Below, in pieces: positions 31,251 through 42,278 of a stretch of DNA of 64,000 nucleotides. Location: positions 83,531-147,530 of the forward strand of contig BFEA01000148.1 of NCBI GenBank assembly GCA_003427395.1, read 5' to 3'. This DNA is from Chara braunii (lineage: Eukaryota; Streptophyta; Charophyceae; Charales; Characeae). Below the pieces are notes generated by a model. The model searched no databases. It saw only the letters and a program-made list of their open reading frames with translations, and was not told the DNA's origin. Made by a program: the position numbers and the translations under genes. Positions within the stretch are counted from its first letter, which is position 1, and each line of letters begins with the position of its first letter.

Positions 31251-32589
31251 GGCGGGTATGATTATGAAATTAGTTTTGGGGCTAGTGAAGTAGGATTAGT
31301 GTTAGTAAAAGTAGAGGTTGCGGAAAGGCAAATCGAAACTGAGAATGAATCTATTCGTGTTCTAGCGGAAGATTCATTCGGTTTTAACCATAACTTTATG
31401 GGAGAGTTGCAGGTAGGGAGCGAAGAGGGAGACTTACCGGCGTCGACCTTTAGATGCACCTAGCCTGTAATCGGTGGAAGATCCGTTCGAGTTTGCTCAT
31501 GCCGAATAGTGGAAATGGCCGGAGGACAGCCGTGGGGTTGGAGACTTACCTGTTGGTCGGGCGAACTCCCTCTCAGAAGTGTCTCTCGTGATGTTATCTC
31601 GGGCTGAGGTATTCGCCCCACGATTTTGACTAAACCTGGTCGCATGAACGACCAGGAGCAAGTGCTTACCAAGACACAGCAGGGCGAGAGGATGGAGACT
31701 TACCTGCGGATTGAGGCGTTGTTCATCCCATTGAATAAGGGCAGTTTGAAAGGAGGCAAAAGGAAGTGTGACAGAAAGGAGGTAGGCGTTGGAGAGGAGA
31801 AGACAGTGATCTCGCGACCCAGCAGATGAACTGGGAAGATGGAGCAAGCTATGTAGGACTGAGTGAAGCTGCCTCATAATTATAAACCAGTTCGCCATTT
31901 CACCGCTGAGTTTTGCAGAGGTGAGTTGTGTGCTATGCGGCCAGGCTCGCCACTATATCACTGTAATTCGTATGTCGTTGTCGGGGCGATGCATTAATCA
32001 CGGTGGCCGTTAATTTTTTGCTTGCACTTCAAGCTACTACATTACTCGACTTCCTTCCCAACACCGTAGTCGCCCATATAGTGGATTTTGCCTTCGTGAG
32101 CGGTTGCCGTTTGATTGTTCCCCATTAGGCTGCCGCGCATGGCCATTGGGCTCGCAGTGTTGGCAGGCTTTGTTGCCCGCTGCCGCAGGAAGAGCTATGA
32201 TGAGTGCGGCTGCTGTTGCCTGTTACAGACTGTTGCGTCTGGGCACAGGGTAGAGTAGTTATTGCTGCATATTGCTGCCGTTGTTGGTAATTGTTGTTGT
32301 TGCTGTTGGTGGCTGTTACCCTTGCTGTTTGGCTGTCGTTGAGTACTACGGCTGCTACTCGTAGGGACCAATACAGGGTGATGAGTGGCTACGGTTGGAT
32401 CTAGGAGGAGTGACTAGGCTTGGGAAGGGAGGCTGATACTGCGAACTGAAGGTTTATCAGGAGGGGTTACTTCGGCAGGTTGACTTCGCAGACCAAGTTG
32501 TCAATTGGCCACCATTGCGGGGCCCACAGGCGCACGAAGATTACAAGGCCCTCTCCTGCGAGTCTGAGTGCATCCCTCTTGGATCTGAG

Positions 32590-32765
32590 AGTCTAAAATC
32601 CTTCTTCTTCTGTCATTTTTCCTCTAAGTCTAGTCTATTGGTTCTGAGAGGAAGGCGGCAGGCGGGATTGCAACCCGTAGGTCCGCTTCAAGACTCTGTG
32701 GGGAGTCCACTCCCCGATTGCGGGAGCTCTGTTAGAACTCAGGAGGAGTTCTGGAGGCAGGGAAC
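32590..32765. other. Conserved structured segment, D2 copy
   Basis: Counterpart of 19,610-19,790. The stem GTGGGGAG/CTCCCC near 32,698-32,715 differs from D1 on both sides yet remains paired, followed by the AACTC-AGGAG-GAGTT stem shared with D1. No ORF. Confidence 0.4.
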
Positions 32766-33019
32766 CATCAGATAAACCACTTCTTTTATATAATCCACTA
32801 CTATCCATGTTTGCCTATCCTCCTGCAGTATGATTGATGTATGCATGAGTTTGTTCTTATGACTATTGTTTTCTCTTCAGGACCTAATCATATTGAATGG
32901 AAGGAACGTGTGAGAGTGAAGCCTAAGTTTTTTTTTATTATGATTGAAAGCAGACAAAGAGATAAACTGGGGGAAGGTGGGAGGAAGGTAGCTTTGCATG
33001 CGTTTGGAAGGGTCAACCA

Positions 33020-33705
33020 AAGCATGAGCATTGTTTCTACTGTGAATGACTCAGGGCTATGTTTATTTGGCTGCTTTCAGAAGGACCAGGCATTGTTTCT
33101 ACTGTGAATGACATGGTTTCTATGTTTATTTGGTTGTTTTCTGAAGGACCAGGCATTGTTTCTACTGTGAATGGTCTGTTTACTCTAGTTAACTCTGAGG
33201 GTTTGCCTGATTGAAGGAGTTTAAATTCTTATTTATTCTGAGGGAGAATTTTTGGTCTAAGGCTAAGCATTGTTTCCATGGTGAATGGTTTAGCCTGAAA
33301 ACCACGCACATAAATTAAACTGAGTATAAAGGAAAGTACTTTATGTATATTTGCATGTGAACTGGTAGCGGGGCATTGTTTCTATTGTGAATGGTCCAGC
33401 GTTAAGCCATATCATTAAGAAGAGAAAAATGAAAATATAAAGTATAAATGAAAATAGTTTGGGCAAGCTGAACATTGTTTCTACTGTGAATGGTTCAATC
33501 ACCTGTCCATATTTGCCTTTTCTTTTTTAAAAACAAAGTCAGAGAAATACTAAATCTTTGGATATTAAACCAGCTCATGACGACTATGCATTATTTCCAT
33601 GACGAATGGCCTGGTCATCTGCCCAAAAGAAGAGAAAAGTAGTTGTGCAACCTGTTCGTGTATATCATAAAGACAAGTTGGGCATTGTTTCCATGACGAA
33701 TGGTC
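33020..33705. repeat. Hairpin array 1, D2 version (loop CATTGTTTCTACTGTGAA)
   Basis: Eight units with the loop CATTGTTTCTACTGTGAA or close variants, at about 33,028, 33,090, 33,153, 33,267, 33,373, 33,472, 33,588 and 33,682. Several have paired arms: AGGCTAA/TTTAGCCT at 33,260-33,297, TGAAC/GTTCA around 33,472-33,492, TGG/CCA at 33,679-33,706. The flanking and spacer sequences align with D1 (for example AAGTTGGG before the last unit, and GTAAG-TGGGTATAA after it), yet none of the D1 loop sequence is present. Confidence 0.85.
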
Positions 33706-33996
33706 CAGCTCTATGTCTTATGTAAGATGGGTATAAGGATTCAATAACTTGAAGATTCATGAACTATCTATATGAACTGAACTTGGAATGGTGAGAGTAC
33801 TTACATTTGTGGTTTGGTTTGCATGTGATTGGATGAGATGGTTAGTTTCTTTGGGTTTCAGTATTATAGGTAGTTGCTTTAGTTGCTCGCCACGTGCTAG
33901 AGCTATAAGAGTAAGTGTCAATTCCTGCATTTTCTGTAGTAACTTTTTTTACTTAGATCAATTTTTGCATTTTCAGAGATCTTTTCTTACATTTGG

Positions 33997-34630
33997 ATTT
34001 GTATAAATCTTGGCAAGTTGTTTTCTCTACGGGAAGCGCTGCCGAAATTTCTACAAATCCAAGGGGTTAGTTGGATTTTAGTTGGATTTTGACTTGTCGA
34101 CAGTTCAACTTTGTCTTTTCTCTTATCTGACTTAGTTAAAATCTGGGAAGTCTCCTTTTCTAGAGGGAGTGTTGCCAAAAATTTTACTAATCCAGGGAGT
34201 TAGTCAAAATTGGACTTTGAGAAGTCAAAGTTATTCTCAAATTATGGACCTCGCTTTGTATAAATTGTAGGAGAACACTTTTCTAGAGGGAGTGCTGTCG
34301 AAATTTTTGCAAAGTTAAATCTTATCTAAATTGAACTCAAGTTTGTCTTGTGAGTTCAAATCTGACTTAGTATAAATCTGGGAAGTCTCCCTTTGTAAAG
34401 GGAGTGCTGCTAAAATTTTTACTAAATCAGGGAGTTAGACAAAATTTGACTTTCCAGGAGTTAGAAATTATTTATGCTCTCATATCTGGGCTTATATAAA
34501 TTCTGAAAATACACTTTTCCTACGGGAAACGCTGCCGAAATTTTCTTAGTTTAGAGGAGATAGATTATATTTTGACAGGCGGTGATTCAGGCGATCCACC
34601 CAGAATAGGGGAGATTTTGTAGTTGGTCTA
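33997..34630. repeat. Stem-loop array 2, D2 copy
   Basis: Same arrangement as 21,290-21,916 in D1: arms such as TTTGTATAAATCTTGGC paired with GCCGAAATTTCTACAAA (33,997-34,059), loops with TCTCTACGGGAA-type sub-hairpins, and GGAGTTAG between units. Here loops and arms are similar to D1, unlike array 1. Confidence 0.7.
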
Positions 34631-35369
34631 CCTTTAGCTTAAGCACTGACTTGAAAGTAGACTTAGGTTTAGCTTATTAGGAGATTTTGAGTGAGGATGT
34701 ATTATGGAGTTGTATTCTCCATGCACTTATGATCTTAACTTGGGGATTGGTCTGCCATGTGTTACAGGTCCTTTTGATCATTTGATCCAAGTTCAGGACT
34801 AGATCCAGCTTGATCCCTTGAGGATCACTTACTGTTATCACTGATAACAGGTCGGTGGCAGATTCGTCGGTCTACGACTCAATTTCAACTCTCCCTCCAC
34901 ACTCAACCTAAAAGGCTTTTACCCAGGTGATTTCGTTGTTTCATTAAGGTTTCATCCAGACTTTTATTAAATGGTCATTTAACAAAGGTGCTGAGTATTT
35001 AATTAAGGTTGGTTGGACAAGAGGTTTGGGGCTTGCATGGCTAAGGCGAGGGGTATGAGTGTCGAAGATGGTTGGGGTTGACTCCGCGTAGCACGTGGGC
35101 TGTTGATTTGGCTCGTTGATGTGATTGCAGGTATGGTTGTGGTTCGGACTCTGGGTGTGGTTGCCTGCGATTTCATACTTTATATGGCTGAGAAGAGCCT
35201 CATTGTGACTGTGAGAAGTGATCGTCCTATATAACTAATCCTTATATATTTATATGTGCCCTGAGTGTTCGAGAGACCTACTGTAATTGTGCATAAGGGT
35301 TAACCGGGTTATGGCTTGAGAAGAAAGGAAGACCCTCTGTTATCTTTTGTTCTTTTGAGTTTTTTATAG

Positions 35370-36290
35370 TTGGACGTTATAGTCCGTGACGGCCGTCAAA
35401 GTCAAACCCCTTGATGTTCGACCGNCACGACAGCTTAAAGCTGTCTACTCAACCCCTCTGCACAGGGTGCAGAAGAGGGTGTGGTCTTCAACCGCGCATG
35501 GCGGTTGTCCAGCGTCGAGAGATTAATCCTCAAGGCGCGTGTCAGCCGACACTTGAGTGTCGAACGCGACCCTCGAGAGTAACGAGGGCCGCGTAAATAT
35601 GGGTACTCCATAGTACGGCATCATTGCGACCGCTTGCGTACGCTTGCATTGCGAGTCGATACGAGTTAACCCTGCGTCCGCGCGGTTTTATACTAAGTCT
35701 CGCGCGCTACGCCTGTTTGATGTTCGCATTAGAAAGTTATGGGTTGGCTACCGAGGGGGTATGAGCGTTGTCGCGTTATTTGTTTTATATCGTTTCGTAT
35801 AGGTGTTATTTTATGTGTATGTGTGTTTGTAAAGTGGAGTGTGCGTGGTGTGTGGGATGCGTCCTAGTTGACCGACGACGGGCCGCGCTTGGGACTTCAG
35901 CCCCCCAAGATGACGATTCGCGCGCGGGTCCGCTAGAGGCGTATTACCGCGCGTACCCCCTATGCTACAGCGAACGAGAAACGCCCTCGGTTGGTCCACC
36001 TCTGCGATTGCAGTTGATTAGCTTTCGTACTGTGGACTGGTAGCTCGGCGGGGATACACCCACCGAAGGGAGGTGACAACTTTCGTAAGGTATAGGTAAG
36101 TCGTGCCTCGCGTAGGCCCAATCCTATCGTAGGGGCTCGCGAGAGGTATGGCTGGCGCACTCGGTCGGAGCGGCTTGCGGAAGCTCCGCATGTATTATCT
36201 GTGACGAAGGATTTAAAACCAACTCCTATGTGACGCGGCCGGGAGGGTCCCGCGCTGCCCTGGTGCGGTGCTGGACCGATGCGCTCGACA
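35370..36290. other. Strongly conserved right end of D2
   Basis: Counterpart of 23,180-24,145, including the CGTCGAGAGA, GTCAGCCGACACTTGAG and GGACTGGTAGCTC blocks in the same order. One ambiguous base is at 35,425. No shared ORF. Confidence 0.45.
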
Positions 36291-37754
36291 GCGTGGAAGG
36301 CCAAATCAGCCTAAGCTTCCCGCCTGCAACCACAGTTCGTAATTGAACCGTTAGCTTCCATTTGTTTCGTCAAAGCGACAGAAAGGAAGGGAACTCTCAT
36401 GACCACTTAATAATAGTAATTGTAATAACAACAGTAATAATAATAAGAGAAATAAAAGTAAAATTGAAACAGGAGGAAAGGACAGGGTCAAAACGACATT
36501 GCAGCTTTGAACCACTAGTTCGCTCCAGGAGGAAGCAGAGAACTGATTCGAGGAGAGGATCCGACAAATGATTTTTCTCGTTTTTCTATTTTCCTCTCTT
36601 CCCCCTTTCCTTTTACTTTATTTTTCTCTCCCTCTGCGCCTAGCCCAGAACACGTCCATCGGGGCTCGGCGTGTGGCTGAGTAGCCCATGCTAACTTTTT
36701 ATTGTCGCCCCCCTTGGCGGACCTGGCGGTCACTTCAGCCACCGGTCAGTCTACTATGTGGCAGGACACCGAGCCCGCGTGGTTCAACAAGTAGTCCCAA
36801 CAGCGAAGCGTGGCATCCCGCATGACCTTGTGGACTGGTATTTTGCAGCAAAGGTAAGTGAGCGGATGCGTGGTATGCAGCGGGAGTTCATGAGCACGTA
36901 CTCGGTACACAGCAGAGGGCGGAGACACCACGCCCTCCGACACCGCGTGCAAAAATAGACTAAGTGTCACAATAGCATAATAGGTGGCAAACTCAAAGAG
37001 CAGTGCACCACAACAGATTATAGCGCATATTATTACCAACGTAAACCGACGAACAGGTTTCAGCAATACTTACTTTGATTTGCATACCTAGATGAGAGCA
37101 CAAGTGATATCTGCATTTGGAAGAAGGGTGTGGAGGAAAAAAAAGATACAAACGTATGAGAGAAATAAGAAGAGGAATGACATAGGTTGCAACGTACAAG
37201 TCAATATGAATGTGGTGGTAGTGATGGTGTACGGAGCGGAAGGTAGGCTGTGAAATGATGAGAGTAGCGAAAAATACTTAGACAGATGAAGAAAGTGACT
37301 TCAAAGTGTGGGCATGAGAACGACCACTTCCTTTTTGTCCCTATGGTCGTCTATTTGGTCATTCTATTAAAAAAAATCATATCTAAGAAGTCGAATAATG
37401 TATTCACATTATACACATGAAGAATGTCATCTTAAACAAATAGTGGATTAAAAACTCAATAGCTCATTTGATTTTACGAACAAAATTCCTACCGAACATT
37501 AGTCTGTCGTCGGAAATAGATATGCTTAGTTTTGTGTCCGTTCGATTGGAAAACAATAATTAAAAAAATGAAAAAAACAAGCATATGAGATCAAATCGGT
37601 TTTTGAATTTGGTTTTTCTAAACATTCCAATTTTAATCCCGTTTCTAATTTTCACAAACGGAGAGGTTAGATGAGGTCATACTGTAAGAATCTCAACGAA
37701 GTGGATTTGTTTCATGATTTTTTTTATTTTAATAGAATCGTTCTGTCTGTCTTA

Positions 37755-37756
<2 letters not shown>
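36291..37756. other. Intergenic, no gene recognised
   Basis: Transition from G/C-rich mobile sequence to AT-rich DNA. Contains an (AAT)n-like stretch at about 36,408-36,450 and a pyrimidine-rich tract at about 36,570-36,635. Short open frames here have no recognisable features. Confidence 0.5.
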
Positions 37757-37795
<39 letters not shown>

Positions 37796-37814
37796 AAACA
37801 AACAAACAAACAAA
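37757..37814 (+). repeat. Poly(A) plus (CAAA)n tail of a retroposon
   Basis: About 38 consecutive A residues followed by five CAAA units. This is the usual 3' end of a LINE- or SINE-type insertion on the plus strand; the body upstream (from about 37,660) is too degenerate to identify. Confidence 0.6.
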
Positions 37815-39937
37815 TGGATAACACTAAATCTCACAACTAAGAATGTCTATAAGAGAACAATAACCTCGTAAAACCTATCCGTATACGCGTGTATGTTAGA
37901 TTGTTATGCATTGTCATTACAATTACATTTTTTTCTATCTAACTCGTAACATTAAAAACTTGTATTATACGTTGTCATTACAACAATGTTTTTTCATCTC
38001 CAGATCATAACATTCAGAACCAAAAGAGTTTCACTTCTATTGGTAAAAAAAAAATACTAAAGGGAAGTCAATTCAACTAAGAAACTTTTTTTTTTCTTCA
38101 AACAAAACACATGAAGCATAATACACGGTATTTGAAAGTTATTTTTTTTTATTGGTTATCTTTGCTTCAGCTTATTTTTTCAACTTCAAATGTACACTAC
38201 CTTCAATATACACGGTATGCCAGTTCATTGTAGTCGACGATAAGCTTCCCGCAAAGTCGTGTGTCATAATGACCCGCTTGCTCACTGTGAAATGAGACAG
38301 ACTCGGAATAAGAAGGGAGGTATACTCCTATTAATTTTTCTTGAAATATATAGTTTATACTTTGTATCTTTTTGTAATGATGCACGTTCTTGTGCATTTA
38401 CTAATACTACACAAGAGAAAAAAGAGGAAAATGGGTAGGGGGAATGAATATACAAAAAACGAAGAGCAAGTCAGAAAGGAGGATAAATAGAGGAGTTAAG
38501 AAAATCATGGATGAAAACAAATTTCAAGGTTCTTGATACTCATGACTGGCATATACTACCATAGAATAGCAAACTAGGCCAACCACTATGTGGGTTGGCA
38601 GTGAATGTGAGTTGAGACCATTTATGGGCTCTGCTAAAAGACCATCAATACAGACCGGAAAAAATCAGTTAATGTGTGCACTGTAGAAGCACCACATCCT
38701 AATCTTGTACTTGCAATTGGTGCCTCACATGACATCATGTAGACAAATGTCACATACTACGAGCCTCTTACATGGAAGGAACATGGAGATGATAACAATG
38801 ATTGTATAGCTATTGTCATTCTATGCCTAATCTACATGTACGATATGCTCTGTCAGTCTATCATGCATGAGTTAAATATTAGTTTCCACCTCACGGAGAC
38901 AAGCAATAACGTGTATGAGACATACCTTCATACTCCTAAGGAAATAAGGTATGTCAATTTCATGTTAGTCGAATCTCTAGTTTGCTATCACAATGTACGA
39001 TCCAAGAAGTTTGGGTTTCCTCGACCAATAGTTTCTGTCTATGGCGGATGATGAGGGTGCTAATCTAAAACAAAGGTGCTTAGTTGTTCTAAAATCAGGT
39101 TAGCAATAACTCGCTCTAGGAGCAAATATTATTTTCAGTACTATATAATATAAGTGATCAGTGTCATAATTGATTTTTCACCCTAGGCAGTTACACTTGA
39201 TGTTCGCTTGGAATGCAAAGGGGACCTAGCTTCATCGTAGGTATACATGTGGGACATATGAGGAGAGGAGATGAAAGATGATAGGGTTGGAGATTGTTCA
39301 TGCAATAGAGACAAATATTTTTCATCTCAATTAATAGAAACATTAACGCTCCATCACATCATGCATACATACCTGCAGGAATGCAGACTCACATGCCCGG
39401 TTATTTAAGCATCGGATGTCACGTGTGCAGCGACATGATGAGATCAGACAAGCACTGACAATAACGGCATGCGGGGGATAAGTGCATGCAAAAAGTCAAT
39501 ATTTCCACGATAGTGACTAATTGTGGTCATCCTTCACAATAGCGTTTATAGCTAAGATTACATAATGTGAATGATTATTGAAATGTAGTTGCGTGAAGAT
39601 ACAATAACAAGATACAATCACCACTGTACGTATGGTCCGCTTCATTATTAGCGGTAAAATTTGTTCGATCTACTACACTACGAAGGAATTTTATGCAACC
39701 ATATTAACGGGAAAGGGGGAGGGTTGGCCGAATATTTTTTTTTAAGGTTGTTGAGATTGCGAGTTCATACTCACGTATTGTTCTTCATTTACCGGTTAGA
39801 TCAGGTGAAATAGTGATACTTTAAAATTAAAAAAAATTATGTTTGTCACACTTTCGACTGTTTGTACTCTGAGAGAAGGTTAACGTATGTGTTTATTTTC
39901 ATCTTATTTTCAGCAGCTTCGAACGATTGTTGGGTTA
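37815..39937. other. AT-rich intergenic, no gene recognised
   Basis: About 2.1 kb of AT-rich sequence with A/T homopolymers. Short frames such as 38,836-39,051 have no recognisable domain. Confidence 0.5.
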
Positions 39938-40350
39938 TTGGATGGGGGAATCTGAAACCGTTTTCTGAAACTTCAACCACTTCAGGTCATTTTAGAGGTT
40001 TTAGGTTTTCCCATCTGAAACTCTTGAAATGACATGAAGAGGTTGAAGTGTCTGAAAGCGATTTCAGGTCCCCCCATCCAACCATCTGGATGGGGGGACC
40101 TAAAACCGCATTCAGAAGCTTCAACCACATCAATTAAGTTCATAGGTTTCATGTCTCCTCACTTGAAAGTCCTGAAATGACTTGAAGTGACTGAAAATCC
40201 AAAAACAGTTTCAGATGCCCCTATGTACCCATTTGGATAAGGGGACCTCAAGCCGTTTTTATAATCTTCAGCTAGTTCAGTTTTTTTAAGAGGTTTTAGG
40301 TCCACCTACCTGAAAGTCATGAAATGACCTCGAAAAACAATGTTGAAAAA
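39938..40350. mobile_element. Three tandem MITE-like foldback elements
   Basis: Unit 1 (39,938-40,082) starts TTGGATGGGGG and ends CCCCCCATCCAA; its inner sequence is also inverted (TCTGAAACCG with CG-TTTCAG; TTCAACC-CTTCA with TGAAG-GGTTGAA). Unit 2 (40,086-40,232) and a truncated unit 3 (40,233 to about 40,335) repeat the same plan with changed arms. They abut with spacers of only a few bases. No transposase is present. Confidence 0.7.
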
Positions 40351-40502
40351 AAAAACAGAAAAAAAAATAAATACAAAATTTTATCCACAAACCACCTCAA
40401 ACTCTTGAAATGACGTGAAATGTATTTAGGATATTTCTACAGTTTCAAACCTCTGCTAACGAACTTTAAAAACTTTCATTATGAAATTTAAAGAGATTAT
40501 TA

Positions 40503-40591
40503 ACCACTTGTGTGGGTGTGGGTGTGAGTGTGTGTTGCGTGTGAGCGTATATGTGGGGGGGGGGGGTTGCTTATGTGTGTGTGTGTGTGTA

Positions 40592-40629
<38 letters not shown>

Positions 40630-40640
40630 TGTGTGTGTTT
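40503..40640. repeat. (GT)n microsatellite with G-run
   Basis: GT dinucleotide repeats interrupted by a run of G near 40,555-40,566. Frames through it (Val/Cys or Thr/His repeats) are not genes. Confidence 0.95.
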
Positions 40641-42165
40641 TGCGTGCATGTATTCCAATATATCTCTTAGCACATTTGCTATACACTCCTCTATTGCAAT
40701 GGTACGCCTGGTCCGACCTTTGTCAATCGTACATCGTCTAGTGCTATACAAGTCGTATTCATACTACCTATTATACATTACTTGACTATAGTAACGAAAA
40801 GGACCACGCAACCAGCAAGTAACGTCATCAAATACACAAGCACACAAGGTACCTAAGAAATAAAAAGCAACCCACATGAGCAAGAAAAACATGCAATAAA
40901 TTTTAAACACATTACAAAGAAAGAGATATAGCTTCTAGGTTTGAGTCATTTTCTTCACACATTTCATTTGCATATATATGTTCGCCGGTCGTTATACATA
41001 AAATCGAAAACAACTGGTTTTGCATGCAGGATATGAAGTGTGTAGAGACAATGAAGAATTTTTGTTGATAATAGATAAACATTTTTTGTCCTTCATTCTT
41101 TTATGCATGCAACTAGTCGAAAAAACTACGCACAATATTATTTATACATGAGATGTACTCATACAATTTCAATGGTACATTCCAATGTATTTTAAGGTAT
41201 CGAACCATAGAAAGACAAGGACGAGGTTGTAGTCTAGGAAACGACCTGCATCATACTCAATCGGTTCCAACATGTCCAATCATTAACTATGAGTCTTGCA
41301 TCATACACATGAGAAGTAAAAATTAAAAATTAACCTCCAATACATAAATTAATTTCTATCAAAACCAACAAGAAACACCTATCATGTGAAAAAACACTCA
41401 CCCCTCTCCCTAGGACGTTACTCAACGTCAATAGTGATTCAATCAAACAAACGCTAACACAAATAACGATGATTCATTACCACACAACTAACAAAATCCT
41501 TTAGCGGTTGTGACTCTCAATCGCTACGCAAGTTTGTGCAATCATGAAACTCGTTGTAATGACCTTGCAACTTTGCTCAATGTCGATCACCACGTTTTTA
41601 TGTATTGACTTGCCGATTCAATCAAAAACATAATTAATCAATCCTATTCGGCTGCTTGCATAGAAAAGAGAAAAATTTAATCACCCTAGTGGGATATATA
41701 GTTGAAGAAATATAGTAGATTGCATTCGTGCAGGGCGAGTGCAAAGTGTTGAGCAGGTGCATGAGAAAAAACTTCCATAATCCAACCTTAGTATGCGGGA
41801 CGGAGTTTACCTCCACACGAAGATATAACATGCACTTCCATGGGGCCAATGATGAAAAAAAGAAAAACTAAAAAAAAAACAAGATTTTCAATATGGGGGA
41901 GAAGTGCGATATGTGAAGGAAGAAGGAAGCAAGAGAGAGATATGAGAAGCAAGGAGAAGATAGTTAGAGCTTCTAAAGTAGATGAAGGGGAAGAAAATTG
42001 TTTGAGCTTGAAAACGATGTTTGTGATAAGGGAGAGGTAGTGCCTATAAAAAGGCGATAACTCAAGAAAGCATGAGATTGTAAAGACGATAAAAGTTTTA
42101 TGCAATGAGCCGTTGAAAAAAAAACAGGGGGTTATTTTTCTCGCTCTTTGTGTCTCCTTCCCTCT
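40641..42165. other. AT-rich intergenic, no gene recognised
   Basis: No coding or structural RNA feature that I could support. A 153-residue minus-strand frame (41,788-42,249) is hydrophobic low-complexity sequence without recognisable domains. Confidence 0.45.
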
Positions 42166-42278
42166 ATTTTTTTTCGACAGTATTGTATAGTAGATAGGAA
42201 TAGTGAATGATGATGGATAGTCGGGCGGTGGTGCGTATTGTGGTCCCATCTACAATATAATACTGTCGAAAAAAATTA
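42166..42278. repeat. Foldback element with about 27-bp arms
   Basis: The left arm reads TTTTTTTCGACAGTATTGTAT and so on (42,168-42,193), and the right arm is its near-perfect inverse ending ACTGTCGAAAAAAATT (42,251-42,278), enclosing about 55 bases. It is a small foldback/MITE or hairpin precursor. Confidence 0.6.

Larger units (their letters stand above)
28899..36290. mobile_element. Insertion D2: 7.39 kb second copy of the ORF-poor element
   Basis: Matches D1 throughout, with TGTCGGCGCG at the start and GCGCTCGACA at the end. GCGT occurs directly before the first T and directly after the last A, a clean 4-bp target duplication. It is ORF-poor like D1. The hairpin array at 33,020-33,705 occupies the same place as in D1 but with another loop sequence. 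It lacks the U6-like cluster and the 22.7-23.15 kb segment of D1. Two complete copies with separate flanks argue for mobility rather than simple tandem duplication. Confidence 0.72.

Noticed and set aside
16889-36290. D1 and D2 as the two giant LTRs of one retrotransposon enclosing the gypsy genes at 24.2-28.3 kb
   Set aside because: The gypsy sequence left of D1 (about 16,870) and right of D1 (24,146-24,399) are two parts of the same ORF3a, so D1 is an insertion into element B. No PBS or PPT is seen next to D1 or D2, and each copy has its own flanking short duplication.
16889-36290. Ribosomal DNA intergenic spacer
   Set aside because: Subrepeat arrays resemble IGS structure, but no 18S, 5.8S, 28S or 5S sequence is present nearby, and the units interrupt a retrotransposon.
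40481-40751. Val/Cys- and Thr/His-repeat ORFs
   Set aside because: Translations of the GT microsatellite on both strands.
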